From Verrucomicrobiaceae bacterium (GTDB taxonomy: Bacteria > Verrucomicrobiota > Verrucomicrobiia > Verrucomicrobiales > Verrucomicrobiaceae): a stretch of 64,000 bases of DNA. This document shows positions 36,767-45,710 of the stretch, piece after piece. Below the pieces are notes generated by a model that saw nothing but the letters and a program-made list of their open reading frames with translations, was not told the origin of the DNA and searched no databases. Where the stretch lies: contig CANNQP010000005.1 in NCBI GenBank assembly GCA_947507875.1, positions 62,001 to 126,000 on the forward strand, read 5' to 3'. Each line of letters starts with the position of its first letter. Position 1 is the first letter of the stretch. The position numbers and the translations under genes are program-made.

Positions 36767-39190
36767 TCACCGCACGCGCTGAAACTCCGGCAGCATGACC
36801 ACGGCCCAGAGGGTGTCGGCCAGGGTGGATTCGGTCAGTTCGGTGCCCAGGCTTTGGGTGATCTCACGCACCTCGGCCTCCGTCGCGGGGCGGCCCAGGG
36901 TGCTGAGGTAGAGCCAGCGCGTGAAGGCGGGCAGGTCGGGCCACGATTTCCGACCCAGCAGGTTCTTCGCCCCACGCGCCAGGGTTTCGGTCAAAATCGC
37001 GCCATTGGACAGGTCGATGGCCTCCAGGGTGGTGAGGTCGTTGGGGCGCTCGGAGACGATCTGGTCGCGGTTCGGGCGGCCCAGGGTGCGCATGAGGAAA
37101 TCGCTTTTCATCAAGCTGGCACGCACGGGAAGCTCGCTGTTCAGCGAAGCCTGAGCCAGCAGGGCTGGGGCCTCGCGCCGGATGACTTGGGTCCAGGCGG
37201 GCAGGGCCTTCACCACGGTGGCAGGTTTCCAGCCCTGAGCAGGCAGAGCGCCCAGTCGGCCTTCCTTGCCGGCGGGCGCGGCGGAGTGAACCTCCCAGCT
37301 GGCATCAGAGACCACGGTCGTCTCTTCTTTTCCATGGCGGATGCGTGCCTCGAAGTAGGCTCCGGCAGCATTGGGGCCGCTGCCGGCGTTTTTGGCGATG
37401 ATGACCAGCGTGTTTTCTCCCACCTTCAGCCGGTCGTGCAGGGGCACGGCTTCCAGCCGCTTCCAGTCATCACCCCGGCTCACCAGGCGGCCATTCACGT
37501 AGAGAGAAAAGCCGTTGTCGGCCGTCACCACGGCGCTGGCGGTGATTGCGGCCTGGGGCAGCGTGAAGCTTCTGCGCAGCACCACGCTTTCGCCTGCAGG
37601 TGGGGTGCCCTGGCTGGCGCTGTCTCCCCACAGCCACTGAGCGGTGAGTTGGATCTTTTTGACTGCCTCTGGGTCCGGTTTTCCCCGCATGACGGGGGCA
37701 TTCATCTTCGCCGGAGCGGTGTCGGTGAGTTGCCAGATAGCATCCACGAATTGCTCTGCGGTAAGCCTTTTGCTCCGTGGGCCCGCATAGGTGTAGCCAT
37801 GGTCATCAGCCCCTTTGGCCACCACCTCGGCCTGGCTTTCATAGGCCTGGCTGGTGGCGATGTGGGCCAGGGTCTTTTTCAGATCATAGCCGTTCTCCTG
37901 AAGATGGGTGGCCAGGTGATCCAGCAGGTCGGCGCTCCACGGCTCGGTCTGCATGGCATCCACCGGATGCACGATGCCCCGACCCATCAGGCGATGCCAG
38001 AGGCGGTTCACCAGCGTGCGGGTGAAGCGGCCATTGCCGGGGTGCGTCATCAGCGCGGCCAGTTGCTTCAGTCGCGTGGGCTGGGGAGCCTCGGGGTCCA
38101 CCTGGCCCAGTTCAGGGAAAAGCCAGGCCGCCTTGGCCAGCCTGCCCGTGGGCTTGTCACAGCGGGCGATGTCCAGCGGGCGCGTGGCGTAGATGGCGGC
38201 CAGGCCATAGGCCTCGTCGAGTTTCCAACGGTCGATGAAGCTGTCGTGGCAGGAAGCGCACTTCATGTTGATGCCCAAGAAGCTCTGCCCCACGCTCTGG
38301 GCGAACTGGATCTCCACGGTCTGGCCGGCGCTGACCTCGCCACGCCACTTGATGCCATCAATGAAGCCGCGGCTTTCCTCCGTGATCGGTGCGATCAATT
38401 CTCGCGCCATCTGGTCGGCGGGTTTGTTGGTCACCAAGGCCTCGTAAAGCCACTTGCTCACCTGCGTTCGCCCGCCGGTGATGAAGCCAGTGCCGCCGTA
38501 GTCATTGCGCAGCAGGTCATTCCAAAACGTCAGCCAGTGCTCCGTGTAGCTGAGGTCATCGGCCAGCAGGCTCTGAATGAAGCGCGCGCGTTTGTCGGCA
38601 GCTTTGTCATTGAGGAAAGCTGAAAGCCGTTCCGCTTTCGGCAGCAGTCCTGTGAGGTCCAGCGATGCCCTGCGGGCAAAGGTGGCATCGTCCACACGCT
38701 CGGGCAGCGGCTTTTGGTGAGCTTTCAGGTAGGCGTCCAGGATGCGATCCACCGGGTGGGTTCGGTCAGGGGCGCTGGCTTTCGGCAGCATGGGGCGGCG
38801 TGGCTTCAGCGGCGGTTCGTAGGCGGGTTTTTGGAACGCGAAACCTTCCTCCCAGGGCAATCCCGCGCTGACCCAGGCCTTCAGCAGCTTTAGCTCCGCC
38901 GCACTGACACGGTCGCCTTTGGGCGGCATCTGCTCGTCGCTGTCCATGGAGGCGATCACTTCGATGAAGCGGCTGGCCTCTGGTTTGCCAGCCACCATCA
39001 CAGGCCCATTTTCGCTGCCTGCCATCACGGCCGCCCTTGTGTTGAAGGAGAAGCCGCCCTTCTTCTTCTCCCCCGCGTGGCACTCGGCGCAGTACTTTTT
39101 CAGGATGGGCACCACCTGATGAGAAAAGTCCACCGCTCCCGCGAATGGAGCAGTGAGCGAGAGAATCAGCAGCAGGGAAAGACGGGGCAT
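36767..39190 (-). CDS. PSCyt1-DUF1549-DUF1553 cytochrome-like protein with a beta-sandwich insert
   Basis: A 807-residue exported protein. After a signal peptide, a planctomycete cytochrome c domain (PSCyt1) carries CAECH near residue 32. DUF1549 (PSCyt2, about 150-355) contains a second CxxCH (CASCH). DUF1553 (PSD1) follows from about 385. DUF1553 is interrupted at about 540-660 by a domain with NGFSLYVNGRLVSRGDDW, typical of carbohydrate-binding-like beta-sandwiches, and then finishes (residues about 690-807, ending LPEFQRVR). The family is abundant in Planctomycetes and Verrucomicrobia and often lies beside sulfatases. Its activity is not established. The ATG at 39190 is used; a GTG lies two codons upstream. 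Confidence 0.85.
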   Translation of the reverse strand: MPRLSLLLILSLTAPFAGAVDFSHQVVPILKKYCAECHAGEKKKGGFSFNTRAAVMAGSENGPVMVAGKPEASRFIEVIASMDSDEQMPPKGDRVSAAELKLLKAWVSAGLPWEEGFAFQKPAYEPPLKPRRPMLPKASAPDRTHPVDRILDAYLKAHQKPLPERVDDATFARRASLDLTGLLPKAERLSAFLNDKAADKRARFIQSLLADDLSYTEHWLTFWNDLLRNDYGGTGFITGGRTQVSKWLYEALVTNKPADQMARELIAPITEESRGFIDGIKWRGEVSAGQTVEIQFAQSVGQSFLGINMKCASCHDSFIDRWKLDEAYGLAAIYATRPLDIARCDKPTGRLAKAAWLFPELGQVDPEAPQPTRLKQLAALMTHPGNGRFTRTLVNRLWHRLMGRGIVHPVDAMQTEPWSADLLDHLATHLQENGYDLKKTLAHIATSQAYESQAEVVAKGADDHGYTYAGPRSKRLTAEQFVDAIWQLTDTAPAKMNAPVMRGKPDPEAVKKIQLTAQWLWGDSASQGTPPAGESVVLRRSFTLPQAAITASAVVTADNGFSLYVNGRLVSRGDDWKRLEAVPLHDRLKVGENTLVIIAKNAGSGPNAAGAYFEARIRHGKEETTVVSDASWEVHSAAPAGKEGRLGALPAQGWKPATVVKALPAWTQVIRREAPALLAQASLNSELPVRASLMKSDFLMRTLGRPNRDQIVSERPNDLTTLEAIDLSNGAILTETLARGAKNLLGRKSWPDLPAFTRWLYLSTLGRPATEAEVREITQSLGTELTESTLADTLWAVVMLPEFQRVR

Positions 39191-39271
39191 AAGCACAGTC
39201 TGAAGAAAACGCCACCAGCCCCCGGCTTTCTTGCTTGTCGGTAGCCTCCGTCGCGCTGCATAGTCGAGCGC

Positions 39272-40858
39272 ATGGCTTACTTCATCGACGCGATCGTCAT
39301 CCTCGCCTACTTTGGCATCATCATCGGCATCGGACTATCGCAACGCAGCCATAGCGGTAGTGTGGAGGGCTTTACCCTGGGTGACCGCCAGATCGCCTGG
39401 TGGGCGGTGCTGGCATCGATCTTGGCGGCCGAGATCAGCGCGGCGACTTTCCTCGGCGCGCCGGAGGCGGGGTATAGCCGCCAAAACTGGAGCTATGCTC
39501 AGTTCGCGATTGGTACGGTGATGGCGCGCGTCATCGTCAGCTTCCTGTTCATCCCCATTTTCTACAAGCACGGGGTCATCTCCCTCTATGAGTTTTTGGA
39601 GACGCGCTTTGGCCCCCTGACGCGGAAGTTTGCCTCCATCACCTTCATGGTCACGCGCGTGCTGGCCATGGGCACGCGGCTGTATGTGTCCGCCATCATC
39701 CTCGTGCTGGCCGTGGCCATGTGGCAGGGAGGCGCGGTGGAGCCGCAGACAAAGTTCTGGCTGTATGCCGGGGCCGTTGTCGTCGTCACGCTGATGACTG
39801 CGCTTTACACCTCTGTGGGTGGCATTCGCGCGGTGATCTGGACGGACTTCATCCAGGTGGGCGTACTTGTCGCCTCGCTCGGGTTCACCATTCCTTACCT
39901 GCTTGGCAAAATCCCCGGCGGCTGGGACACCGTGGCGGCTACCATCAAGAGCCCGGTCTTCTTTGACTTTGCCCAGCCTGCCCAGTCTGGCACCTGGGCC
40001 TGGGTGAAAAATGTCTTCACCAGCGAATACACTATTTGGGCCGCCATCATCGGCAGCACCTTTGTCACCATGAGCACGCATGGCATTGATCAGGATACCG
40101 TGCAGCGCATGCTGACGGCCAAGAACCGCCGACAAAGCGCCTTTGCCACCATCCTCTCCGGCATCGTCGATCTGCCCATCGTCTCGGCCTTCATCCTCAT
40201 CGGCGTCATGCTACACGCCTATTACCAGGCGCATCCGACCCCAGGCCTGCCTGCGGAGACGCGTGAGGTTTTCCCCTTCTTCATCATGCACGAGATGCCT
40301 GCCGGAATGCGCGGCCTCGTCACTGCGGGCATCCTGGCCACCGCCATGGGATCGCTCAGCACCGCGCTGAATGCCCTGGCTACCAGCCTTTCGCGCGACT
40401 TCATCCTGCCTCGACTCGGGGCGGATGCCACGGATCAGCAGCAGGTCGCCGTGCTGCGCTGGAGCACGGTCCTTTTTGCCGGGCTCATCATCGCCGTGGG
40501 CGTGGCCACGGCCTGGTTCATGGCGCACAACCCGAAGGTGGAGATCCTGCCGCTCGTGCTCGGCATCCTTGGGTTCACCTTCGGCTCGCTGCTCGGTGTG
40601 TTCCTGCTGGCCGTGCTCACCCGGGGCCGTGGCAGCGATGCGGGGAACCTCGTCGCCATGAGCGCGGGCATCGCCGCTGTGCTGTTCCTGAGCAACGTCC
40701 TCGGCATCCAGCAAAAGCTGGGCATCACGGAGCCCTTCATGCTGTCCTTCCCCTGGCGGATCACGCTCGGCACGCTGGTCACGATCAGCGTCGCCATCCT
40801 GTTCCCGACGCCGCTGGTGAAGCAGCAGCAGCGCTACCTAGCGGAAAAGAAGATGTAA
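39272..40858 (+). CDS. Sodium:solute symporter (SSS family)
   Basis: A 528-residue inner-membrane transporter with about 13 hydrophobic helices. It matches the SSS fold: an early GFTLGDRQIAWWAVLASILAAE, then SAATFLGAPEAGY, FYKHGVISLYEFLETRFG and TALYTSVGGIRAVIWTDFIQ, a stretch conserved in Na+-coupled sugar, vitamin and amino-acid carriers. A sugar or sugar-acid substrate is likely from the sulfatase and DUF1553 neighbours, but it cannot be read from the sequence. It is transcribed divergently from the DUF1553 gene, 81 nt away, and convergent with the CDGSH gene. Confidence 0.93.
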   Translation: MAYFIDAIVILAYFGIIIGIGLSQRSHSGSVEGFTLGDRQIAWWAVLASILAAEISAATFLGAPEAGYSRQNWSYAQFAIGTVMARVIVSFLFIPIFYKHGVISLYEFLETRFGPLTRKFASITFMVTRVLAMGTRLYVSAIILVLAVAMWQGGAVEPQTKFWLYAGAVVVVTLMTALYTSVGGIRAVIWTDFIQVGVLVASLGFTIPYLLGKIPGGWDTVAATIKSPVFFDFAQPAQSGTWAWVKNVFTSEYTIWAAIIGSTFVTMSTHGIDQDTVQRMLTAKNRRQSAFATILSGIVDLPIVSAFILIGVMLHAYYQAHPTPGLPAETREVFPFFIMHEMPAGMRGLVTAGILATAMGSLSTALNALATSLSRDFILPRLGADATDQQQVAVLRWSTVLFAGLIIAVGVATAWFMAHNPKVEILPLVLGILGFTFGSLLGVFLLAVLTRGRGSDAGNLVAMSAGIAAVLFLSNVLGIQQKLGITEPFMLSFPWRITLGTLVTISVAILFPTPLVKQQQRYLAEKKM

Positions 40859-40886
40859 GCGGCTCAGCAAGGGCGGCACAGGCAGT

Positions 40887-41129
40887 TCATGCCAAGGCCT
40901 TGTGGCTGCCGTCGCAGAAGGGCGGGTTCTTCGTGTGCTTGCAGTTGCACAGCCAGACCTTCTTTTTCTCCGTCAGCGTGAACTTTTTCGGCCCAAAGCC
41001 GGTGCCCTTGTGATTGCCATCGCAGAAAGGTTGATGGCCGCTCAAGCCACAGGCACACCACCAGTGGTCACCCGCTTCAAGTTCCAGGGCGCAGGGCTGT
41101 TTATCGTGAATTTTGGGTAAGTCGCTCAT
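40887..41129 (-). CDS. CDGSH iron-sulfur domain protein (two motifs)
   Basis: An 80-residue protein with two CDGSH-type motifs, each with three Cys and one His. CACGLSGHQPFCDGNHKG lies near residues 25-42 and CNCKHTKNPPFCDGSH near 62-77. Two motifs are typical of bacterial tandem CDGSH proteins that hold one 2Fe-2S cluster each. The linker is Lys-rich. It probably serves as an electron-transfer or redox sensor protein. The ATG at 41129 was chosen; an upstream extension is unlike the family. It follows the permease fusion gene by 58 nt on the same strand and may be its last operon member. Confidence 0.9.
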   Translation of the reverse strand: MSDLPKIHDKQPCALELEAGDHWWCACGLSGHQPFCDGNHKGTGFGPKKFTLTEKKKVWLCNCKHTKNPPFCDGSHKALA

Positions 41130-41187
41130 CGCAGGCCATTTACGCGCCATGCTTTGACAAGGCAACTGCCAAGCACAGTTCTGTGCT

Positions 41188-44100
41188 TCATTCCCCGCCA
41201 AACCATGCGCTCATCGAGCGGCCGGAGTAGCCGGTCATTTCCAGGTAGCCTTGGCCGGTGATGGGTTTGCCAGCGGCGGTGCCACGGTAGTCCACGGCGC
41301 CTTCCCAGTAGCCGAGCCCGGGTGTGGAGGCGGCGGTGAATTCCTGCGCGGGCATGGCGGCACGGCAGGTGAGCTGCATCTGCTGGCCGGGGAGGTGGAT
41401 TTGCCACACCTGCGGATAGGCCGCGCCGCTGGGGGAGCGCCAGGGCTCGCTGGGCGTCAGGGTGAAATCGCCGGAGCGCAGGGGCAGGGCGGTGCCGTCT
41501 GGGCGGATCAGGGTGCCAGCATTGGCCCCGGGGGCGGCCCCGCGCAGCTGGAAGAGCATGAGGGCGCTGCCATCGTCCATCTGCGCGCTGAACCAGTCCC
41601 AGCCCTGCGTGCCTTTTTCCAGGAAGCTGGTGCCGAACTCGTGGTCCATCCAGCTCAGGCCGGTCACGGCGTGCTCCTGGCCGTCCAGTCGCAGCCTGCC
41701 TTGGGTGGGCATGCGCACGTGGGAGTAGTAGTGGCTGGCGTTGCCCTCGACGGCGCCTTTTTGGCTGATGCCCTCCTGGCCGTGGATCACAGGCGCGGCC
41801 CCGGGTTCCAGCTCCAGTTCCAAGGAGAAGCCACGATCCTGCGCCTGCAGCTTCATGCGGCCTTCGGGGGAGATTTGCACCTGCCAGTCCTCATTCCACA
41901 CCCGTGCCTCGCTGGCTCCTGCCAGGCCGGGGCCCGCGCGGTTCAGGCGGTCGGCATGGTGGTAGCGGGCGGCCTGGAGGTCGCTGATGGCAAAGTGGGC
42001 CATCCACACATCACGCAGCGCCCAGGGACTCTTCAGCGCGGGCTCGGGCGTGGCACCGATGCGGAAAAAGGTGAGCTGGTAGCCGAACCGACGCTCATCC
42101 TGGGTGCGCACATTGCCGGTGAAGTACCACCACTCGATCTTGTGCTCGGGGTGCGGGCCATGGTCGCGGGGAAAGGCGTAGCGGTAGCCGGGGCGCGCGG
42201 GTTTCCAGCCTGCTTCGGGCTGCTGGGCGGAAAGGCTTCCTGCGTGAGCCAGCAGCAGCGCCAGAAGCATCAGGCCTCCCGCACGCGTGACGCGCCAAGC
42301 AGGCCACAGGCCCGCGAGCATCGTGGCCACCAGCGCCAGCACGGTGGAGCCGATGAGGAAGGCCCAGGGCGTGTGGAAACGGATGCTCCAGCCAAAGCTC
42401 TGGGGGTTGATCACATGAATGAGCACCAGCGAGAGCAAGATGCCGACAGCTAAGCCAAGGACTTGGCTGACGAGGCCGAGCAGGCCGGACTCAATGACGA
42501 TCGTGCGTCGCACCTGTCCGGCCTCAGCTCCGGCGATGCGCAGCAGGCGCAGCTCTTCCCGGCGCTCCAGCACCAGCGTCAGCATGGTGGCCGCCACGCC
42601 CGCCATGGCCACGACGATGGCGATGACCTCCAGCGCCCAGGTGATGGCAAACGTGCTGTCAAAGATGCGCATCACCTCCGCCCGCAGCCCGGCATTGGTG
42701 AACAGCGAGACCAGGCCTAGACCGTCCAATTGTCCCATCAGTTCCTCGCGCACCTTTTCTGCATCACGGCCAGGCTTCAGATAAATCGCGGCATGGGTCG
42801 GCAAGCTGCTGCCGAACCATCTTTCAAACTCGCGCTGGTTCATGGTGATGGTGCCGCTGTCGCTGGAGTAGTCGTAAAACAGCGCCGCGATGGTGAACTC
42901 ACGCGGCCCGGCTTTGGGCGTGTTCAAGGTGATGCGATCCCCTTCACGCACCTTGAAGCGCAGGGCAAAGCTCTCAGAAACGAAGATCTGACCTTGATCG
43001 CGTGCTTGCTTGAGCCTCTCGGAGACATTGCCCGGCGTCTTCAGTGCCAGCCTGCCGTGCTGCAGCTGCACATCAAAGTCTCCCGTGCCCAGCTTCACGA
43101 TGCGATCCCCCATCGGAAGATCCAGCGAGCGATAGCCATCGAGCGCCTGCACGGCGGGGTGATCACGCAGGCGGTCCAGCGTGGCCTGGGAAAAGGTGGG
43201 CGCGTTCTTGCTGCGCGGTGGCGTGCCGGGTCGCGCGTAAAGGTCCGCGCCCATCGTCTGATCCACCCACAGCAGCACCGTCTGGCGGAAACTGCCCACC
43301 ATGACCGCGATGGCCACCGTCAGCGCCAGTGCGACCGTCAAGGCGGCGACGGAGATGGACAGGCGATGAGTCGAAGCAGCGATTTGAGAAGCCGCCAGCC
43401 GTCCCTCGATGCCGAACCAACGACCCAACCACGGGCGCAGTGTCCCTGCAGTGAAACGCAACATACCCGGCACCGCGCAGGTGGCGGCGGCGATGGCGCA
43501 GAGGGAGGCAAAGTGACCCCAGAGCGGCAGTTCACCCACCGGACCCTGCATGGCGGCAAAGCCGCCGAGAGCCAGGAAAGCCAAGGGCCAGACGACCGAG
43601 CGCCAAGCCTGTGCGGGTCGAGCTGAGGCAAGATTCTCTGCGGCGCGTTCACTGCCACGGATGGCCTCCACCGGTGTCACCTGCGCCGCTTCCCGGGCAG
43701 GCAAAGCGGCCGCGACCAGCGACAGCGGCACGGCGATGCCAAAGCCCGCCAGCCAGTGCCAGATCGTCAGCGGCGGTACCGTGGCGGCGGTGGCCACGTA
43801 GAGCGTGTCCACCGTGGTCGAGGTGAGCGCGATGGCTCCATGCGCCAGCAATTTCGCCAAAGGCACCCCTAGCAAGGCTCCGGCAGCAGCCAGGACCAGC
43901 GCCTCCCCCAGGAAAAGCCAGAGCACGGCGCGTCGAGTCACCCCCAGGGTGCGCAGCATGCCGATCTCAGGCCGCCGGGTCATCACGGCCACGGAAATGG
44001 TGTTGTAGATCAAAAAGACCCCGACCACGAGAGCGATGCCCGACAGCATGGTCAGGTTGAAGTGAAAGGCGGCCAGCATCTTTTCCACCGCGGCGGTGCG

Positions 44101-44850
44101 CCGCTGCGGGCGCTGAACGGTGAGACCGGCGGGCAGGCGCTTTTTCACCTCTGCCTCGGCTGCCTCCACGGCCACGCCATCATGCAAGCGAAGTTCGAGA
44201 CGGTCGATGTAGCCAGGACGATCCAGCAATGCCTGGGCGCTGGCGATGTCCATGACGGCCAAGGATTGCCGGGCCAGGCTGGCGGCTGCGCCTTCCTCAC
44301 CACCGAGAATGGCTGCGATTTTGACCTGGCGTTTGCGGTCGCCCACCAGCAGACCCAGCGCCTCTTTTTCACGTTTGCCGAGTCGATCGGCGAGACTTCG
44401 TGTGATGATGGCAGCATCTGGCTCGCCGAGAAAGCGCATCAGCTCCATGCCAGAGGAGGCGTCGTTTTGTTCTCCGGTGGCGAGGGCGTAATCGCGCAGG
44501 GCAGGATCGCGCAGGGCGTCAATGCCGATCAGGCGTACGACTTCTCCTCGGCCTTCCGCTAGCGCCACATCCGCCTCCACGACGGGGGCGGCGATGCCAA
44601 ACTCACGCAGCCAGCTCATCTCCGCCACCAGCCGCTCCTCCAGACCAAGCGGTGGGCAGGAGATTTCCAGCGCGGCCTTGCCAGACACGGCATCCAGCGC
44701 CGCGCTGAACCCGCGCAGGGAACCCGCGTTGGCCAGCTGAATGGCCAGCATGACCGCCACGCCCAGGGTGACGCCCAGGGCAGTCACGGTGGTGCGCAGA
44801 CGATGCGCCAGCATGGGGCGTAGGATGAGGCGACGAAAAAGCGCGGGCAT
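41188..44850 (-). CDS. FtsX-type ABC permease fused in frame to an AttH/CrtC lipocalin
   Basis: A single frame of 1220 residues joins two proteins normally encoded separately. Residues about 1-860 form an AttF/AttG- or MacB-like permease with two FtsX units, each with an N-terminal helix, a periplasmic domain and three C-terminal helices (for example MLSGIALVVGVFLIYNTISV). Residues 861-882 (MLLALLLAHAGSLSAQQ) are a good signal peptide. Residues about 890-1220 are an AttH/CrtC-type lipocalin (KIEWWYFTGN, GYQLTFFRIG, GLSWMDHEFGTS). An internal ATG at 42270 preceded by GGGAGG could express the lipocalin alone. The ATPase gene lies 11 nt upstream. Export or trafficking of a lipid-like molecule is inferred from the Att and Lol families. 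Confidence 0.88.
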   Translation of the reverse strand: MPALFRRLILRPMLAHRLRTTVTALGVTLGVAVMLAIQLANAGSLRGFSAALDAVSGKAALEISCPPLGLEERLVAEMSWLREFGIAAPVVEADVALAEGRGEVVRLIGIDALRDPALRDYALATGEQNDASSGMELMRFLGEPDAAIITRSLADRLGKREKEALGLLVGDRKRQVKIAAILGGEEGAAASLARQSLAVMDIASAQALLDRPGYIDRLELRLHDGVAVEAAEAEVKKRLPAGLTVQRPQRRTAAVEKMLAAFHFNLTMLSGIALVVGVFLIYNTISVAVMTRRPEIGMLRTLGVTRRAVLWLFLGEALVLAAAGALLGVPLAKLLAHGAIALTSTTVDTLYVATAATVPPLTIWHWLAGFGIAVPLSLVAAALPAREAAQVTPVEAIRGSERAAENLASARPAQAWRSVVWPLAFLALGGFAAMQGPVGELPLWGHFASLCAIAAATCAVPGMLRFTAGTLRPWLGRWFGIEGRLAASQIAASTHRLSISVAALTVALALTVAIAVMVGSFRQTVLLWVDQTMGADLYARPGTPPRSKNAPTFSQATLDRLRDHPAVQALDGYRSLDLPMGDRIVKLGTGDFDVQLQHGRLALKTPGNVSERLKQARDQGQIFVSESFALRFKVREGDRITLNTPKAGPREFTIAALFYDYSSDSGTITMNQREFERWFGSSLPTHAAIYLKPGRDAEKVREELMGQLDGLGLVSLFTNAGLRAEVMRIFDSTFAITWALEVIAIVVAMAGVAATMLTLVLERREELRLLRIAGAEAGQVRRTIVIESGLLGLVSQVLGLAVGILLSLVLIHVINPQSFGWSIRFHTPWAFLIGSTVLALVATMLAGLWPAWRVTRAGGLMLLALLLAHAGSLSAQQPEAGWKPARPGYRYAFPRDHGPHPEHKIEWWYFTGNVRTQDERRFGYQLTFFRIGATPEPALKSPWALRDVWMAHFAISDLQAARYHHADRLNRAGPGLAGASEARVWNEDWQVQISPEGRMKLQAQDRGFSLELELEPGAAPVIHGQEGISQKGAVEGNASHYYSHVRMPTQGRLRLDGQEHAVTGLSWMDHEFGTSFLEKGTQGWDWFSAQMDDGSALMLFQLRGAAPGANAGTLIRPDGTALPLRSGDFTLTPSEPWRSPSGAAYPQVWQIHLPGQQMQLTCRAAMPAQEFTAASTPGLGYWEGAVDYRGTAAGKPITGQGYLEMTGYSGRSMSAWFGGE
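42268..42280 (-). promoter_or_regulatory. Internal ribosome binding site and ATG at the permease-lipocalin junction
   Basis: On the minus strand the sequence reads GGGAGG-CCTG-ATG, a strong Shine-Dalgarno four nt before the in-frame ATG that opens the lipocalin's signal peptide. It would give a 360-residue exported lipocalin (41188-42270). This is the best hint that the fusion may also be translated as two products. Confidence 0.6.
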
Positions 44851-44861
44851 GGTCGGCAGGG

Positions 44862-45539
44862 TTATTCCTCGGACTGGATGCGCCCGTCCTTCATGCGCAG
44901 GATTGTTCCTGCGGCGGCAGCCACGCTGGCGTCATGCGTGGCCATCAGGATTGCCACGCCGAGCTCGCGGTTCAGTTCGCGGAAGAGTTCCAGCACCCTT
45001 GCGCCGTTCGTGCTGTCCAGGCTACCCGTGGGCTCGTCGGCGATGAGAAGCGCGGGCTCATGAATGACCGCACGTGCCAGCGCCGCTCGCTGGGCCTCGC
45101 CACCCGACACATGGGCGGGCAAGTGTCCCAGGCGGTGGCCGATGCCCACACGCTCCGCCAGCTTCGCGGCACGGGCAAACGCCTCGCGTTCGGGCAACCG
45201 CGCCAGCATCAGGGGCATGGCGATGTTTTCCTGAATGGTCAGCGTGGGCAGCAGGTTGAAGAACTGGAAGACAAAGCCGATGCGCTCTCGCCGCAGGCGG
45301 GTTAGCTCCGCATCGCCCATGGCAGCCACGTTTTGGCCATCCAGGCACAAGCGGCCGCCGTCTGCGCGGTCCATGCCACCGCAGATCTGCAGGAGGGTGG
45401 ACTTTCCACAGCCAGAGGGACCCATCAGGGCCACAAAATCACCCCGGTTCACCGTCAGGCTTACCCCGCGCAGGGCAGGCACGGGGGCATCGGTCAGGGG
45501 ATAGGTTCGAACAAGGTCGGAGGCTTCGAGCAAGGGCAC
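44862..45539 (-). CDS. ABC transporter ATPase, LolD/MacB type
   Basis: The ATPase of the exporter, 225 residues from a GTG start at 45539. Walker A is GPSGCGKST, the signature is VSGGEAQRAALAR, Walker B with catalytic Glu is LLIADEPTGSLD, and the H-loop is ATHDASV. A start within the frame at 45665 would add about 40 residues unlike the family, while GTG followed by PLLEASDLVRTY begins at the usual place. It lies 11 nt upstream of the permease-lipocalin gene, so both are one operon. The ATPase family lifts lipids, lipoproteins or antibiotics from the inner membrane. Confidence 0.92.
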   Translation of the reverse strand: MPLLEASDLVRTYPLTDAPVPALRGVSLTVNRGDFVALMGPSGCGKSTLLQICGGMDRADGGRLCLDGQNVAAMGDAELTRLRRERIGFVFQFFNLLPTLTIQENIAMPLMLARLPEREAFARAAKLAERVGIGHRLGHLPAHVSGGEAQRAALARAVIHEPALLIADEPTGSLDSTNGARVLELFRELNRELGVAILMATHDASVAAAAGTILRMKDGRIQSEE

Positions 45540-45710
45540 AGGACAGCTTACGCCTGCGGGGCGAGGCTGGTGGTGGATTCCTCCACCGCTTGGCCAAAAG
45601 GACGACCTCAGGTGCTTTTGGCCTCGGCCTGACCTCCCCATGATTTTAGCCACAAGCGGGCACAAAATCTGCCGCGAGTTCTCTCTGCTGTCCGCGTTTT
45701 ATCTGCACGC

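Noticed and set aside
36854..38623. A 589-codon plus-strand ORF opposite the DUF1553 gene
   Set aside because: The minus-strand protein has clear cytochrome and DUF1549/1553 motifs; the other frame is a high-GC shadow.
41251..42453. A 400-codon plus-strand ORF opposite the lipocalin
   Set aside because: Gly/Ala-rich, without motifs, and antisense to a well-supported lipocalin domain.
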